This document shows, in pieces, positions 1 through 7,096 of a DNA stretch of 9,043 bases (the first letter of the stretch is position 1; every line of letters begins with the position of its first letter). The notes under the pieces are model-generated. The model did not search any database and was not told the origin of the DNA. It saw only the letters and a program-made list of their open reading frames with translations. A program made the translations under genes and the position numbers. Source of the stretch: an uncultured Muribaculaceae bacterium (GTDB taxonomy: Bacteria > Bacteroidota > Bacteroidia > Bacteroidales > Muribaculaceae); contig CAMWUM010000060.1 of NCBI GenBank assembly GCA_947177435.1, forward strand, positions 1 through 9,043. Direction: 5' to 3'.

Positions 1-25
1 TGTCCGGCAAAAAATTGCGGCGAAT

Positions 26-1348
26 TTAGAAATACTTGCGCAAGAACGTGCCGAGGGCAGACGACCGGCAATCGGGAGTGATAAGGGTGTAAAGCGCGAC
101 GAGCTGGTCGCGACTGAGTTTGTTGCTCATAAAGGCGGCAGTGACGACGCCGGGCTCGTAGATGTGGGCCTTGGCGTATTCATAGATTACTTTGGCCGAC
201 GGAAGGTTGATGCATGTAGAATAATCGTTGTAAAAATCTGAGCCGGTGAGAGTGTACCAGCCATTGTGGACGGCTACGTTAGCCACCTGGCCTGGCACGA
301 ATGGGAACTGTATACATGCGTTGCAGATTGATCCGTCCTTGAAAAGGGCTTGCAGGCGGCCGATGGTGACTTCGCTGAGTTCGGTCTGGTATGAGAACGT
401 TTGGTCGGTGGCCGTTATCAATTCGCTGGTGGTGGTGTTGACCATCAGTGTAGGACCGCTGGTATATACGTAATAGCCTATGTCCCAAAGTTCAGGGTCG
501 ATGGTGCCATTGATGACGAAAGTATTCGGAGTTGCCTGGTACTGGCTCGTGCCCGAGCCGGACGAAAGGCGTTGCATGAGGTTAAGAAGGGTCTTGGAGC
601 AGTATTCCAATTCTTTTTCCCACGTAGAGCCTAACGTAGCGGTGGCAGGCGAGGGAGTAACTGCAATCATCTGGGCCAGCAGGTTTTGGGCTGTTTCGAT
701 TTCGTCGGGGGTGCCGTTGTTTATGATTTCAGGCACGACCAAGGCTACGGCGTTGACGATGTTGGTGCCATGGCGGTAATTGTAGTTTTCCTGATACGTC
801 TGGCAGTAGAAGGACAGGCGCAAGAGGTTTTCGTTAGTTATCAGAGGCTCGGGTACGTTGAAATCGTTGCGCTCCGCTGCGAGCACTGGGTCGCGCTCGA
901 TGATGTACATTTCGCCATTGACGGGGCCGGCCATACCGGAGGCCGACCACAACACCGCCACGATTACCTGAGGCATCTTGCCGGTTAAGTTTGGTTGGCC
1001 AACAATGAGCATGATATTGTCAAAGTTATTGGAGTTAAGCATCAACGGCGCGTCGGTTTGGTTGTACTTAATCGAGTACGAAAATGGTGCCGACTGCTGG
1101 ATGGCGAGCGTAACCTTTTTGTTGTCGAGGTCTTTGTCGTAGGCAAGCATCAGGGGGTTAAGTGCGTCTTGGTTGCAATGCTTGAGGGTATATTTAGAAA
1201 AATACCATGTGGTGCCGCGGCTGACAGAGCGGTTGGCGCCCACGCCTAACGCGACCATGTTGACGGCTTTCTGCATGGCAAACTCTTCGGCGGCGGCGGG
1301 GAGCGCCAGCAGCAATATGGCTAAGATGGAAGTTATTATTTTTTTCAT
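26..1348 (-). CDS. Secreted protein of unknown family, third gene of the sigma-factor operon
   Basis: I do not recognise the family. The 440-residue product starts with a clear Sec signal peptide: MKK, a hydrophobic stretch at about residues 4-16, and a likely signal peptidase I cut after the Ala-rich LPAAA (residues 16-20). The residue before cleavage is not followed by a lipobox cysteine, so it should be soluble in the periplasm or exported rather than a lipoprotein. No further membrane segment is visible. The mature part is rich in Asn, Thr and Tyr and has seven cysteines (58, 182, 250, 342, 345, 379, 427). Two of these form a CNAC (CxxC) motif at 342-345, which could be a disulfide or a metal site. 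The ATG lies 10 bp after the stop of the membrane protein upstream, so it is probably co-transcribed with it and the ECF sigma factor. That placement suggests an envelope product tied to that regulator, but the function is unknown. The gene is complete. Confidence 0.8.
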   Translation of the reverse strand: MKKIITSILAILLLALPAAAEEFAMQKAVNMVALGVGANRSVSRGTTWYFSKYTLKHCNQDALNPLMLAYDKDLDNKKVTLAIQQSAPFSYSIKYNQTDAPLMLNSNNFDNIMLIVGQPNLTGKMPQVIVAVLWSASGMAGPVNGEMYIIERDPVLAAERNDFNVPEPLITNENLLRLSFYCQTYQENYNYRHGTNIVNAVALVVPEIINNGTPDEIETAQNLLAQMIAVTPSPATATLGSTWEKELEYCSKTLLNLMQRLSSGSGTSQYQATPNTFVINGTIDPELWDIGYYVYTSGPTLMVNTTTSELITATDQTFSYQTELSEVTIGRLQALFKDGSICNACIQFPFVPGQVANVAVHNGWYTLTGSDFYNDYSTCINLPSAKVIYEYAKAHIYEPGVVTAAFMSNKLSRDQLVALYTLITPDCRSSALGTFLRKYF

Positions 1349-1358
1349 ATACTTATTA

Positions 1359-1961
1359 TCAGATTTTCACATATGTTACAGATGTCTTATAGGTCTGAAA
1401 CTTGGCCTCGAGCACGGCCAGTTCGCACGCCTGCATGACGGTCTCCAAGCTGTTGTCGCTGCCCATGGGGATGGGGACTGCTTCATTGCTTGCGGCCACG
1501 GCTTCTGAGGCGATGGGCTGCTGTACGGACAGGGAAGGGCGCCGCAAGCAGCGATGAGTGGGACGGACAGGGGCTAGCGTCTCTTCAGGGTATTCCACCG
1601 GCACGTCAAAGGCGATGAGAAGGGTGGGAGGCACGGTTGAGTCAGTGACAGATGCGGTATGCTCGGTCTCGGGGGCATCTGCGCGCCATAGGGCCAGAGC
1701 GAGGATGGCCGTGATGCATGCAGCCGCAGCCGCTGAGGCAGCCCATCGCCAGCGGCGCCATGCGGGCTGCTTGGCTGGGGCGGGAGCGGCCACGGCAAAT
1801 CCGCCAAACATCTCGGCAATCACTTGCAGATGCTCAGGCATGGATGCGATATCGGCCTTGTGGTCAGCGAAGAAGCGCTCGAGCTCGCGCTCTTCGGCCA
1901 GCGAGGTGCAGCCGTCGAGAAATCGGTCGGCCAGCTGCTGTATGTCGTCGTAACGTTTCAT
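1359..1961 (-). CDS. Single-pass membrane protein, probable anti-sigma factor
   Basis: This 200-residue protein probably holds the neighbouring ECF sigma factor at the membrane. Residues 1-55 form a predicted helical cytoplasmic domain with the FLDG-x-TSLAEERELERFF type of pattern (14-31) often seen in small Bacteroidota proteins encoded beside ECF sigma genes. A Trp/Arg-rich patch (68-73) precedes one membrane helix at about 74-92, giving an N-in topology. The periplasmic tail of about 105 residues is Pro/Glu/Val-rich with no recognised domain. There is no HxxxCxxC zinc anti-sigma motif and no clear FecR domain, so the assignment rests on topology and position. I chose the ATG at 1961, not an upstream in-frame start near 2336, because the longer reading frame only shadows the sigma gene and because this ATG overlaps the sigma stop as ATGA, typical of translational coupling. 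Confidence 0.7.
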   Translation of the reverse strand: MKRYDDIQQLADRFLDGCTSLAEERELERFFADHKADIASMPEHLQVIAEMFGGFAVAAPAPAKQPAWRRWRWAASAAAAACITAILALALWRADAPETEHTASVTDSTVPPTLLIAFDVPVEYPEETLAPVRPTHRCLRRPSLSVQQPIASEAVAASNEAVPIPMGSDNSLETVMQACELAVLEAKFQTYKTSVTYVKI

Positions 1962-2461
1962 TGCTTCATTCGTTGTTTTATGGCGTTGTACATTGTTTTT
2001 CGCGCTCGGGAGAGCAGGGTGGCCACCGAGGTCTCGCTTATGCCGAGGCGGGCGGCTATGTCGGCGTTGTCGAGCATTTCGACTTGCCTGAGCCTCAGAA
2101 TGGCCTGCTGGGTGGGCGGCAGCGAGTCGATGCGCTGCAGAAACCATCCGACATCCTCCTCGCCGATCAGCCGTTCCTCGGGCGAGGGGGCCGACCTGCC
2201 CGGCGGTTCGCCTCCAGGCAGGTCGTCGAGCCTGGCCATGGGGCTGCCGCGCAGCGAGTTGAAGGCCTTGTGGCGAGCGGCCACGGCAGCGTATGCCACG
2301 CAAGTCGACTCTTGCAGACGGTCGAGCAGCATCCACAGGCTGATCATTGTCTCAGAGGCCACGTCCTGGGCGTCATGAGTCGAGCAACCCGCCGAGCGGG
2401 CCGCGAGTTCGGCCGCCCGGCGCATTTTGTCAGCGTATGTGCAAAACGTGTTGCTATCCAT
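1958..2461 (-). CDS. ECF-family RNA polymerase sigma factor
   Basis: This 167-residue group 4 (ECF) sigma factor directs RNA polymerase to a dedicated promoter set. Region 2 is visible as DAQDVASETMISLWMLLDRL (30-49), the D-x-x-D-[VI]-x-x-E polymerase-binding helix, followed by AARHKAFNSLRG (61-72), the counterpart of the -10 recognition helix 2.4. A Gly/Pro-rich linker (about 80-95) joins it to region 4 (about 113-157), where LPPTQQAILRLR leads into a helix-turn-helix (NADIAARLGISETSVATLLSRARK). Length and order are normal for the family. Region 1 and most of region 3 are absent, as expected. It is the first gene of a minus-strand operon with an anti-sigma candidate and a secreted protein, so it is probably released by an envelope cue. 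Its targets cannot be read from this window. A strong hairpin overlaps the linker codons. Confidence 0.9.
   Translation of the reverse strand: MDSNTFCTYADKMRRAAELAARSAGCSTHDAQDVASETMISLWMLLDRLQESTCVAYAAVAARHKAFNSLRGSPMARLDDLPGGEPPGRSAPSPEERLIGEEDVGWFLQRIDSLPPTQQAILRLRQVEMLDNADIAARLGISETSVATLLSRARKTMYNAIKQRMKQ
2192..2225. repeat. Two-tier inverted repeat in the sigma-factor linker
   Basis: Arms CGACCTGCC (2192-2200) and GGCAGGTCG (2217-2225) pair perfectly over 9 bp. Inside them GGCG (2202-2205) and CGCC (2209-2212) pair around a GTT loop, leaving one unpaired base on one side and four on the other. The element falls on the codons for the flexible linker between sigma regions 2 and 4. It may be chance in GC-rich Gly/Pro codons, an mRNA structure, or a decayed palindromic repeat. 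Confidence 0.5.
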
Positions 2462-2519
2462 TTCAAGATTCTCTACACCATATACACATAAGGCCGAGAA
2501 AATTAAACAAAAATTTTTG

Positions 2520-2527
2520 CAAATTTA
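2520..2527 (-). promoter_or_regulatory. Candidate -7 box for the sigma-factor operon
   Basis: Read on the minus strand this is TAAATTTG, an exact fit to the Bacteroidota housekeeping consensus TAnnTTTG. It would start transcription near 2513, giving a leader of roughly 50 nt before the ATG at 2461. I find no convincing -33 TTTG at the expected distance, so the call rests on one box and its position in the divergent gap. Confidence 0.4.
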
Positions 2528-2559
2528 CGAAAAAATAAGTGAGTTATTGATTTTTTTTG

Positions 2560-2567
2560 TAATTTTG
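2560..2567 (+). promoter_or_regulatory. Candidate -7 box for the sppA operon
   Basis: TAATTTTG matches the Bacteroidota consensus TAnnTTTG exactly. Transcription would begin near 2574, leaving a leader of about 58 nt. The bases just before the sppA ATG are A-rich (AAATTAAAAGAACAAAAT), the usual initiation context in this phylum in place of a Shine-Dalgarno site. A matching -33 TTTG is not seen at the normal spacing. The rest of the 2462-2631 gap is AT-rich and holds no gene I can support. Confidence 0.45.
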
Positions 2568-2631
2568 TCGGTTGAAATTAAATTGGTGGATTTTGCCGCC
2601 ACGCATCCTATAGAAATTAAAAGAACAAAAT

Positions 2632-4368
2632 ATGCTTAAGCGTTTTTTCATCTCGGTCCTCGGTACGATTACGGGCATCTGGATTTTCATAATCATATTC
2701 TTTGTGGCCATGATGTTTGGCCTTGTTTCACTGCTCACCTCTGAGGGGTCGATATTCAGCAGCAAGTCTGTGCTTTACATCGACTTGGCCGGCAGCATCG
2801 TTGAGCGCGAGTACGTGCCCACCGTGCAGGACATGGTGTTCGGCTACGAGACGGGCGAGAACCTCAGCGACATCGTGACCTCCATCCGCCTGGCCAAGGA
2901 TGACAAAGACATTAAGGGCATTTACATCAACTGCGCCGGATCGTCGCTCGGCGTTGCGTCGCGCGGCGAGATTCTGGAGGCCTTGGCGGACTTCAAGACC
3001 TCGGGCAAATGGGTTTACGCATATTCCGACAACTATACTCAGGAAGACTACTACGTGGCCACGGGCGCCGATGATATCTACCTCAACCCCGTTGGCTCTG
3101 TCGATATCCACGGCATGGCCTCAACCACAATGTTCTTCAAGAATCTGCTCGACAAAATCGGCGTTAAGGCCGAGGTGGTCAAGGTCGGCGACTTCAAGAG
3201 CGCCGTCGAGCCTTACCTCCGCACTGACATGAGCGACTCGAGCGTGCTGCAGACGCGTGTGTTCCTCGACAACATCTGGGGCGACGTGGCAGGCAGCATC
3301 GCCAAGCACCAGGGCGTGCAGGTGGCCGACGTGAATATGTGGGCCGACAGCATCTCTCTGGCATGGAGCGCCCAGCAGTATGTCGACGCCAAGATGGTGA
3401 CCGCCCTGAAATACCGTAGCGAGGTAGACGACATCATCCGTGGCAAGCTTGACCTCGACAGCGACGACAAACTCCCGACCATATCTCCCACTGATTACAT
3501 GGCCGAGCATGGCAACAAGCTCGGCAAGTCGAGCAGCAAGCACGTGGCCGTGCTCTACTGCGTCGGCGACATCGTTGACGCCGGCAGCGGCGGCATCGTC
3601 GGCCCGACCGTTGTGGCCCAGATACAGGAGCTGGCCGAGGACGACGACGTGAGCGGCCTGGTGCTCAGGGTCAATTCCGGCGGCGGCAGCGCGTTTGCCT
3701 CGGAGCAGATTTGGCACGCTCTGGAGCAGTTCAAGGAGACGGGCAAGCCCTTCTATGTGTCGATGGGCGACTATGCAGCCTCCGGCGGCTACTATATCTC
3801 GTGCGGTGCCGACCGCATCTATGCCGACGCCAACACGCTTACCGGCTCGATCGGCATTTTCGGCCTCCTGTTCAACGCCGAGGAACTGCTCAGTGACAAG
3901 CTTGGCATCAATACGCAGACCGTCGAGACCAATCCCGGCTCGACCATGCTGATTCCTTTCGGCCCGCTCACCGAGCGCCAGCACGCTGCCATGCAGGGAT
4001 ATGTCGAGAATGGCTACGACACCTTCGTGAGCCGCGTGGCCGCAGGCCGCCACATGGAGCCCGCTGAGGTGCGCCGCATCGGCGGAGGCCGCGTGTGGGA
4101 TGGCCAGTCGGCCCTTAAGCTCGGCCTTGTTGACCAGCTCGGCGACCTCAACACAGCCATTAGCGCGGTGGCCAAGAAGTGCGGCCTCGACAGCAACAAG
4201 TACGTATGCTATCCCAAAAAGCAGCTGGGTCTGTTTGGCATCGTGCTCGATGGAGCCAAGGCGAAGCTCGGAGTTGAGGACAAGTACCTGATCGATGCGG
4301 CCTATCTGCGTGAAATCAAGAATATGAATCCTGTGCAGGCTCGCATGGAGCCTATCTTCATCCAATAG
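2632..4368 (+). CDS. sppA: Signal peptide peptidase SppA, long (67K) type
   Basis: This membrane-bound serine protease of MEROPS family S49 degrades cleaved signal peptides left in the membrane after Sec export. The 578-residue length fits the long, duplicated form (E. coli SppA is 618). Residues 5-35 form one N-terminal membrane anchor, and two S49 repeats follow. The N-terminal repeat (about 45-260) carries the predicted general-base lysine K189 in VGDFKSAVEP. The C-terminal repeat (about 300-515) carries the predicted nucleophile S384 in DYAASGGYYIS, after the conserved VNSGGGSAFASE (347-358). The GRVWDGQSALKLGLVDQLGD block (486-505) is also typical. The Lys-to-Ser spacing of 195 is close to the 200 of the E. 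coli enzyme, so the dyad looks intact. It opens a five-gene run, with lpxK 4 bp downstream. The ATG at 2632 is the first in frame, precedes the anchor directly and follows an A-rich leader. Confidence 0.96.
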   Translation: MLKRFFISVLGTITGIWIFIIIFFVAMMFGLVSLLTSEGSIFSSKSVLYIDLAGSIVEREYVPTVQDMVFGYETGENLSDIVTSIRLAKDDKDIKGIYINCAGSSLGVASRGEILEALADFKTSGKWVYAYSDNYTQEDYYVATGADDIYLNPVGSVDIHGMASTTMFFKNLLDKIGVKAEVVKVGDFKSAVEPYLRTDMSDSSVLQTRVFLDNIWGDVAGSIAKHQGVQVADVNMWADSISLAWSAQQYVDAKMVTALKYRSEVDDIIRGKLDLDSDDKLPTISPTDYMAEHGNKLGKSSSKHVAVLYCVGDIVDAGSGGIVGPTVVAQIQELAEDDDVSGLVLRVNSGGGSAFASEQIWHALEQFKETGKPFYVSMGDYAASGGYYISCGADRIYADANTLTGSIGIFGLLFNAEELLSDKLGINTQTVETNPGSTMLIPFGPLTERQHAAMQGYVENGYDTFVSRVAAGRHMEPAEVRRIGGGRVWDGQSALKLGLVDQLGDLNTAISAVAKKCGLDSNKYVCYPKKQLGLFGIVLDGAKAKLGVEDKYLIDAAYLREIKNMNPVQARMEPIFIQ

Positions 4369-4372
4369 GCCT

Positions 4373-5476
4373 ATGAGTAAGCACGGCGCACTGGCTAAGA
4401 TTGTGCTCTGCCCCATGTCATGGCTCTATGGGGTGGGCACCTATGTGCGCAACAAGTGCTTCGACTTTGGCCTTTTGAAAGAGAAAGAGTTTGACGTGCC
4501 GGTCATCGTGGTCGGCAACCTCGCCGTCGGCGGCACGGGCAAGACGCCCCACGTGGAGTACATCATAGAGCATATGCGCCACAGCCACCACATGGCCATG
4601 GTCAGCCGCGGATACAAGCGCTCCACATCCGGCTTCGTGATGGCCACCAGGCGGTCAACGCCCGCCGACATAGGCGACGAGCCGTATCAGATTTACCATA
4701 AGTTCGGGTGCGAGGTGCCCGTGGCAGTGTGCGAAGACCGCGTCAAAGGCATCGCCGAACTGCTGCGCATCGATCCTGACATCAACCTCATTGTGCTTGA
4801 CGATGCTTTTCAGCACCGCTACGTCAAGCCTACGGTGTCGGTGCTCCTGACCGAGCAGTCGCGTCCGTTTTTCGAGGACTCGATGCTGCCATACGGACGC
4901 CTGCGCGAGTCGCGAGCCGGAGTGCGCAGGGCCGACATAGTGGTGGCGAGCAAATGCTCGGAGCGCATGCGCGACATTGACCTGCGCATCTTCGAAGAGA
5001 ATCTCAAGCTTTCGGCCTGGCAGCGGGTGTTTTTCTCCAAGCTGGCCTATGGCAAGCTCAAGCCGATATTCCCCGACGAAGCGCCCGACGTGGCTCCTGC
5101 TCTTGACTGGCTCACCGATGAGGATATGCTCTACATCGTGGCCGGCATCGGCAATCCAAAGCCTTTCGTAAGATACCTCAAGCATTTCAAGCCGTCGGTG
5201 AGGGTCAACGTGTTTTCTGACCACCATAACTACTCAAAGCGCGACATGGCATTCATACAGAAGCGGTTTGAGACTATGGGCGGCAAGCACAAGTTCATGG
5301 TGACTACGGAGAAGGACGCCGTGCGCATGGCCAATTCGCCATACTTTCCGCACAGCCTCAAGCGCTACGCATATTACCTGCCCATCAAGGTCGGCTTTCT
5401 CCGCGACGGCGGCGAGGGCTTCATTGACCAGATACGCAAGGTGATAAAGGAAAAAGAGAGGCTTAGAAACACTTAA
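4373..5476 (+). CDS. lpxK: Tetraacyldisaccharide 4'-kinase (lipid A 4'-kinase)
   Basis: LpxK uses ATP to phosphorylate the 4' position of the tetraacyl disaccharide precursor, giving lipid IVA, on the cytoplasmic face of the inner membrane. The 367-residue protein shows the family landmarks in order: a hydrophobic N-terminal region that abuts the membrane, P-loop GNLAVGGTGKTP (48-59), SRGY (78-81), GDEP (101-104), LDDAFQHR (142-149, the Bacteroidota form of the DDGFQH motif), PYGRLRE (173-179), FSDHHNY (281-287) and TTEKDAVR (311-318). All look intact. It sits 4 bp after sppA and 5 bp before holA with no promoter between. Its presence confirms a Gram-negative cell that makes lipid A. Many gut Bacteroidota lack the 4' phosphate in mature lipid A because LpxF removes it later; LpxK is still needed upstream of that step. 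Confidence 0.96.
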   Translation: MSKHGALAKIVLCPMSWLYGVGTYVRNKCFDFGLLKEKEFDVPVIVVGNLAVGGTGKTPHVEYIIEHMRHSHHMAMVSRGYKRSTSGFVMATRRSTPADIGDEPYQIYHKFGCEVPVAVCEDRVKGIAELLRIDPDINLIVLDDAFQHRYVKPTVSVLLTEQSRPFFEDSMLPYGRLRESRAGVRRADIVVASKCSERMRDIDLRIFEENLKLSAWQRVFFSKLAYGKLKPIFPDEAPDVAPALDWLTDEDMLYIVAGIGNPKPFVRYLKHFKPSVRVNVFSDHHNYSKRDMAFIQKRFETMGGKHKFMVTTEKDAVRMANSPYFPHSLKRYAYYLPIKVGFLRDGGEGFIDQIRKVIKEKERLRNT

Positions 5477-5481
5477 TCGGC

Positions 5482-6519
5482 ATGGCGGCAGCGGCAGTGA
5501 CATTCGACAGTTTGCGTCAGCAGATCCGGCAGGGTAAGTTGGCGCCGGTGTACCTGCTCCATGGAGAGGAGGGGTACTACGTAGATGAACTCGTGAAGGA
5601 TTTCGAAAACGTGTTGCCTGAGGCCGACAAGGAATTCAACCAGTACATACTCTATGCCACCCAGGTGCAGCCGGGGCAGGTGATGGACATATGCTCGCGT
5701 TACCCGATGATGGCCGAGCGCCAGGTGGTGATCCTCAAAGAGGCCCAGGCCGTGCGCGCCGACCAAATCAACCGCCTGTATAAATATGTGCAGAACCCGT
5801 CGCCGACCACTGTGCTGGTGATTGTCTTTCGTGGCGACAAGGCCAAGGGAAAGGAGTTGTTGGCCGCGGCCAAGAGCAAGGCTGTGGTCTTTGAATCGAA
5901 AAAGCCGACAGAATGGCAGTTGCCGGCTCTGATCAACGGCTATGTCAAGCAAAAGGGGCTCACGGCTGATGCCAAGTCGGTGGAGATGCTGCGCGATTTC
6001 ATCGGCGCGGATCTCAGCCACATGTTCAACGAGATCGATAAGTTGGCGTCGCTTCTTCCCGCCGGTGCTATGATTACGCCCGATATAGTGGAGAAGAACA
6101 TCGGCATCAGCAAGGATTTCAACAGTTTCGAACTTGTCGACGCCCTCTCGGGCAAGGATGCGGCCAAGGTGATGCGCATAGCCAATTACTTTGCTTCTAA
6201 TCCCAAGGCCAATCCACTGGTAATGACCACGTCGGCCTTGTTCAACTTTTTTTCCGACCTGCTCGTGGCCTACTACGCCAAGGACAAGACCGACCAGGGC
6301 CTGATGGCTGCTCTCGGGCTGAAAAGCGCCTATCCGCTAAGGCGAGTGCGCGCCGGCATGCGCAGCTACAACGCCTTCCAAGTGATCGAGGCGATATGGG
6401 CGCTAAGGCAGTTCGACGTGCGCAGCAAGGGCAACGGCTCGCGCCAGAACGAGCACGCGCTCTTCCGCGAACTTATGTTTCACCTGCTCACCGCCCCCGG
6501 CGATCTGGGCATAAAATAG
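5482..6519 (+). CDS. holA: DNA polymerase III subunit delta
   Basis: HolA is the clamp-loader wrench that binds and opens the beta sliding clamp during replication. The 345-residue length matches the family (E. coli 343). The N-terminal AAA+-like domain shows LAPVYLLHGEEGYYVDEL (20-37), the degenerate P-loop region found in delta. Delta does not hydrolyse ATP, so the missing Walker lysine is normal. RYPMMAERQVVILKEA (about 73-88) and the middle segment GADLSHMFNEIDKLA (about 174-188, with the typical N-E-[IL]-x-K-L motif) are also characteristic. The C-terminal collar domain includes an NPLVMTTSALFNFFSDLL-type helix. The ATG at 5482 is 5 bp after lpxK and gives the expected N terminus. It is co-directional and probably co-transcribed with its neighbours, although replication is unrelated to lipid A or signal-peptide turnover. 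Confidence 0.94.
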   Translation: MAAAAVTFDSLRQQIRQGKLAPVYLLHGEEGYYVDELVKDFENVLPEADKEFNQYILYATQVQPGQVMDICSRYPMMAERQVVILKEAQAVRADQINRLYKYVQNPSPTTVLVIVFRGDKAKGKELLAAAKSKAVVFESKKPTEWQLPALINGYVKQKGLTADAKSVEMLRDFIGADLSHMFNEIDKLASLLPAGAMITPDIVEKNIGISKDFNSFELVDALSGKDAAKVMRIANYFASNPKANPLVMTTSALFNFFSDLLVAYYAKDKTDQGLMAALGLKSAYPLRRVRAGMRSYNAFQVIEAIWALRQFDVRSKGNGSRQNEHALFRELMFHLLTAPGDLGIK

Positions 6520-6525
6520 GATGAA

Positions 6526-7095
6526 ATGATTTTTCTCAGACTTATTTGGAGCTATCTTAAAATCGGTCTCTTCGGATTCGGTGGCGGTTATGCCATGCTG
6601 GCGCTGATTGAGAGCGAGATTGTGGGAAACGGGTGGATTAGCGAAAAGACATTCACCGACATTGTGGCCATCTCGCAGATGACCCCCGGCCCCATCGGCA
6701 TCAACTCGGCCACATACATCGGCTACGTGGTGCCGCAGCAGGCCTCGCCCGATTTCAGCAATCCTGCCTGGGGAATACTCGGGTCGATAATCTGCACGCT
6801 GGTGGTGGTGCTTCCGTCGTTTTTGCTGGTGTCTTATACCAGCCACTTCATCAAGCGCCACAAGGAGAGTGCCATAGTCAAAGGCGTGTTTATGGGCCTG
6901 CGCCCGGTGGTGGTCGGCCTCATCGCCTCGGCGGCCATGTTGCTTATGAACAGCGCCAACTTCGGCTCGACCACGCCCGACGTGCTGTGGAGCATCGCCA
7001 TCTGCGCCGCGGCTTTTTGCGTGGTGTTTTTCACCAAGGTGCATCCCATACTGGTTATCATCGGTGCCGGACTTGCCGGTTATTTGATATTCTGA
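6526..7095 (+). CDS. Short-chain CHR-family chromate/anion transporter
   Basis: This 189-residue inner-membrane protein is a single CHR domain (Pfam chromate transporter). Diagnostic segments are FGFGGGYAML (16-25), SQMTPGPIGINSATYIGY (50-67) and GLRPVVVGLI (around 125-135), together with about five to six hydrophobic helices, the last ending at the C terminus. The long forms (about 400 residues) that export chromate carry two such domains; short forms are normally encoded as adjacent pairs acting together. Here the upstream neighbour is holA and the downstream one folC, with gaps of 6 and 1 bp, so no partner lies beside it. The physiological substrate of gut Bacteroidota members is unknown, and chromate resistance should not be assumed. 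The chosen ATG at 6526 puts the first helix at the N terminus. An overlapping ATG at 6521 opens only a two-codon reading frame. Confidence 0.9.
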   Translation: MIFLRLIWSYLKIGLFGFGGGYAMLALIESEIVGNGWISEKTFTDIVAISQMTPGPIGINSATYIGYVVPQQASPDFSNPAWGILGSIICTLVVVLPSFLLVSYTSHFIKRHKESAIVKGVFMGLRPVVVGLIASAAMLLMNSANFGSTTPDVLWSIAICAAAFCVVFFTKVHPILVIIGAGLAGYLIF

Positions 7096-7096
7096 A

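Noticed and set aside
1359..2336. Longer 325-residue version of the membrane protein gene
   Set aside because: The extra 125 N-terminal residues are a low-complexity Arg/Ala/Pro-rich shadow of the sigma gene in another frame. The conserved protein begins at the ATG ending at 1961, which overlaps the sigma stop.
1718..2491. Plus-strand 257-codon reading frame across the sigma and anti-sigma genes
   Set aside because: Arg/Gln/Ala-rich shadow frame with no domain. The opposite strand has a clear ECF sigma factor.
3121..4416. Long antisense reading frame (431 codons) opposite sppA and the start of lpxK
   Set aside because: The composition is the His/Ala/Leu/Val-rich pattern produced opposite GC-biased coding frames. 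There are no recognisable domains, and it covers an intact, well-conserved gene.
6521..6529. ATG at 6521 as the transporter start
   Set aside because: It is out of frame and hits a stop after two codons; the in-frame ATG at 6526 gives the normal N terminus.
6403..7044. Minus-strand 213-codon reading frame across the end of holA and the CHR gene
   Set aside because: His/Arg/Gly-rich shadow spanning two real genes and their junction; no supportable start or motif.
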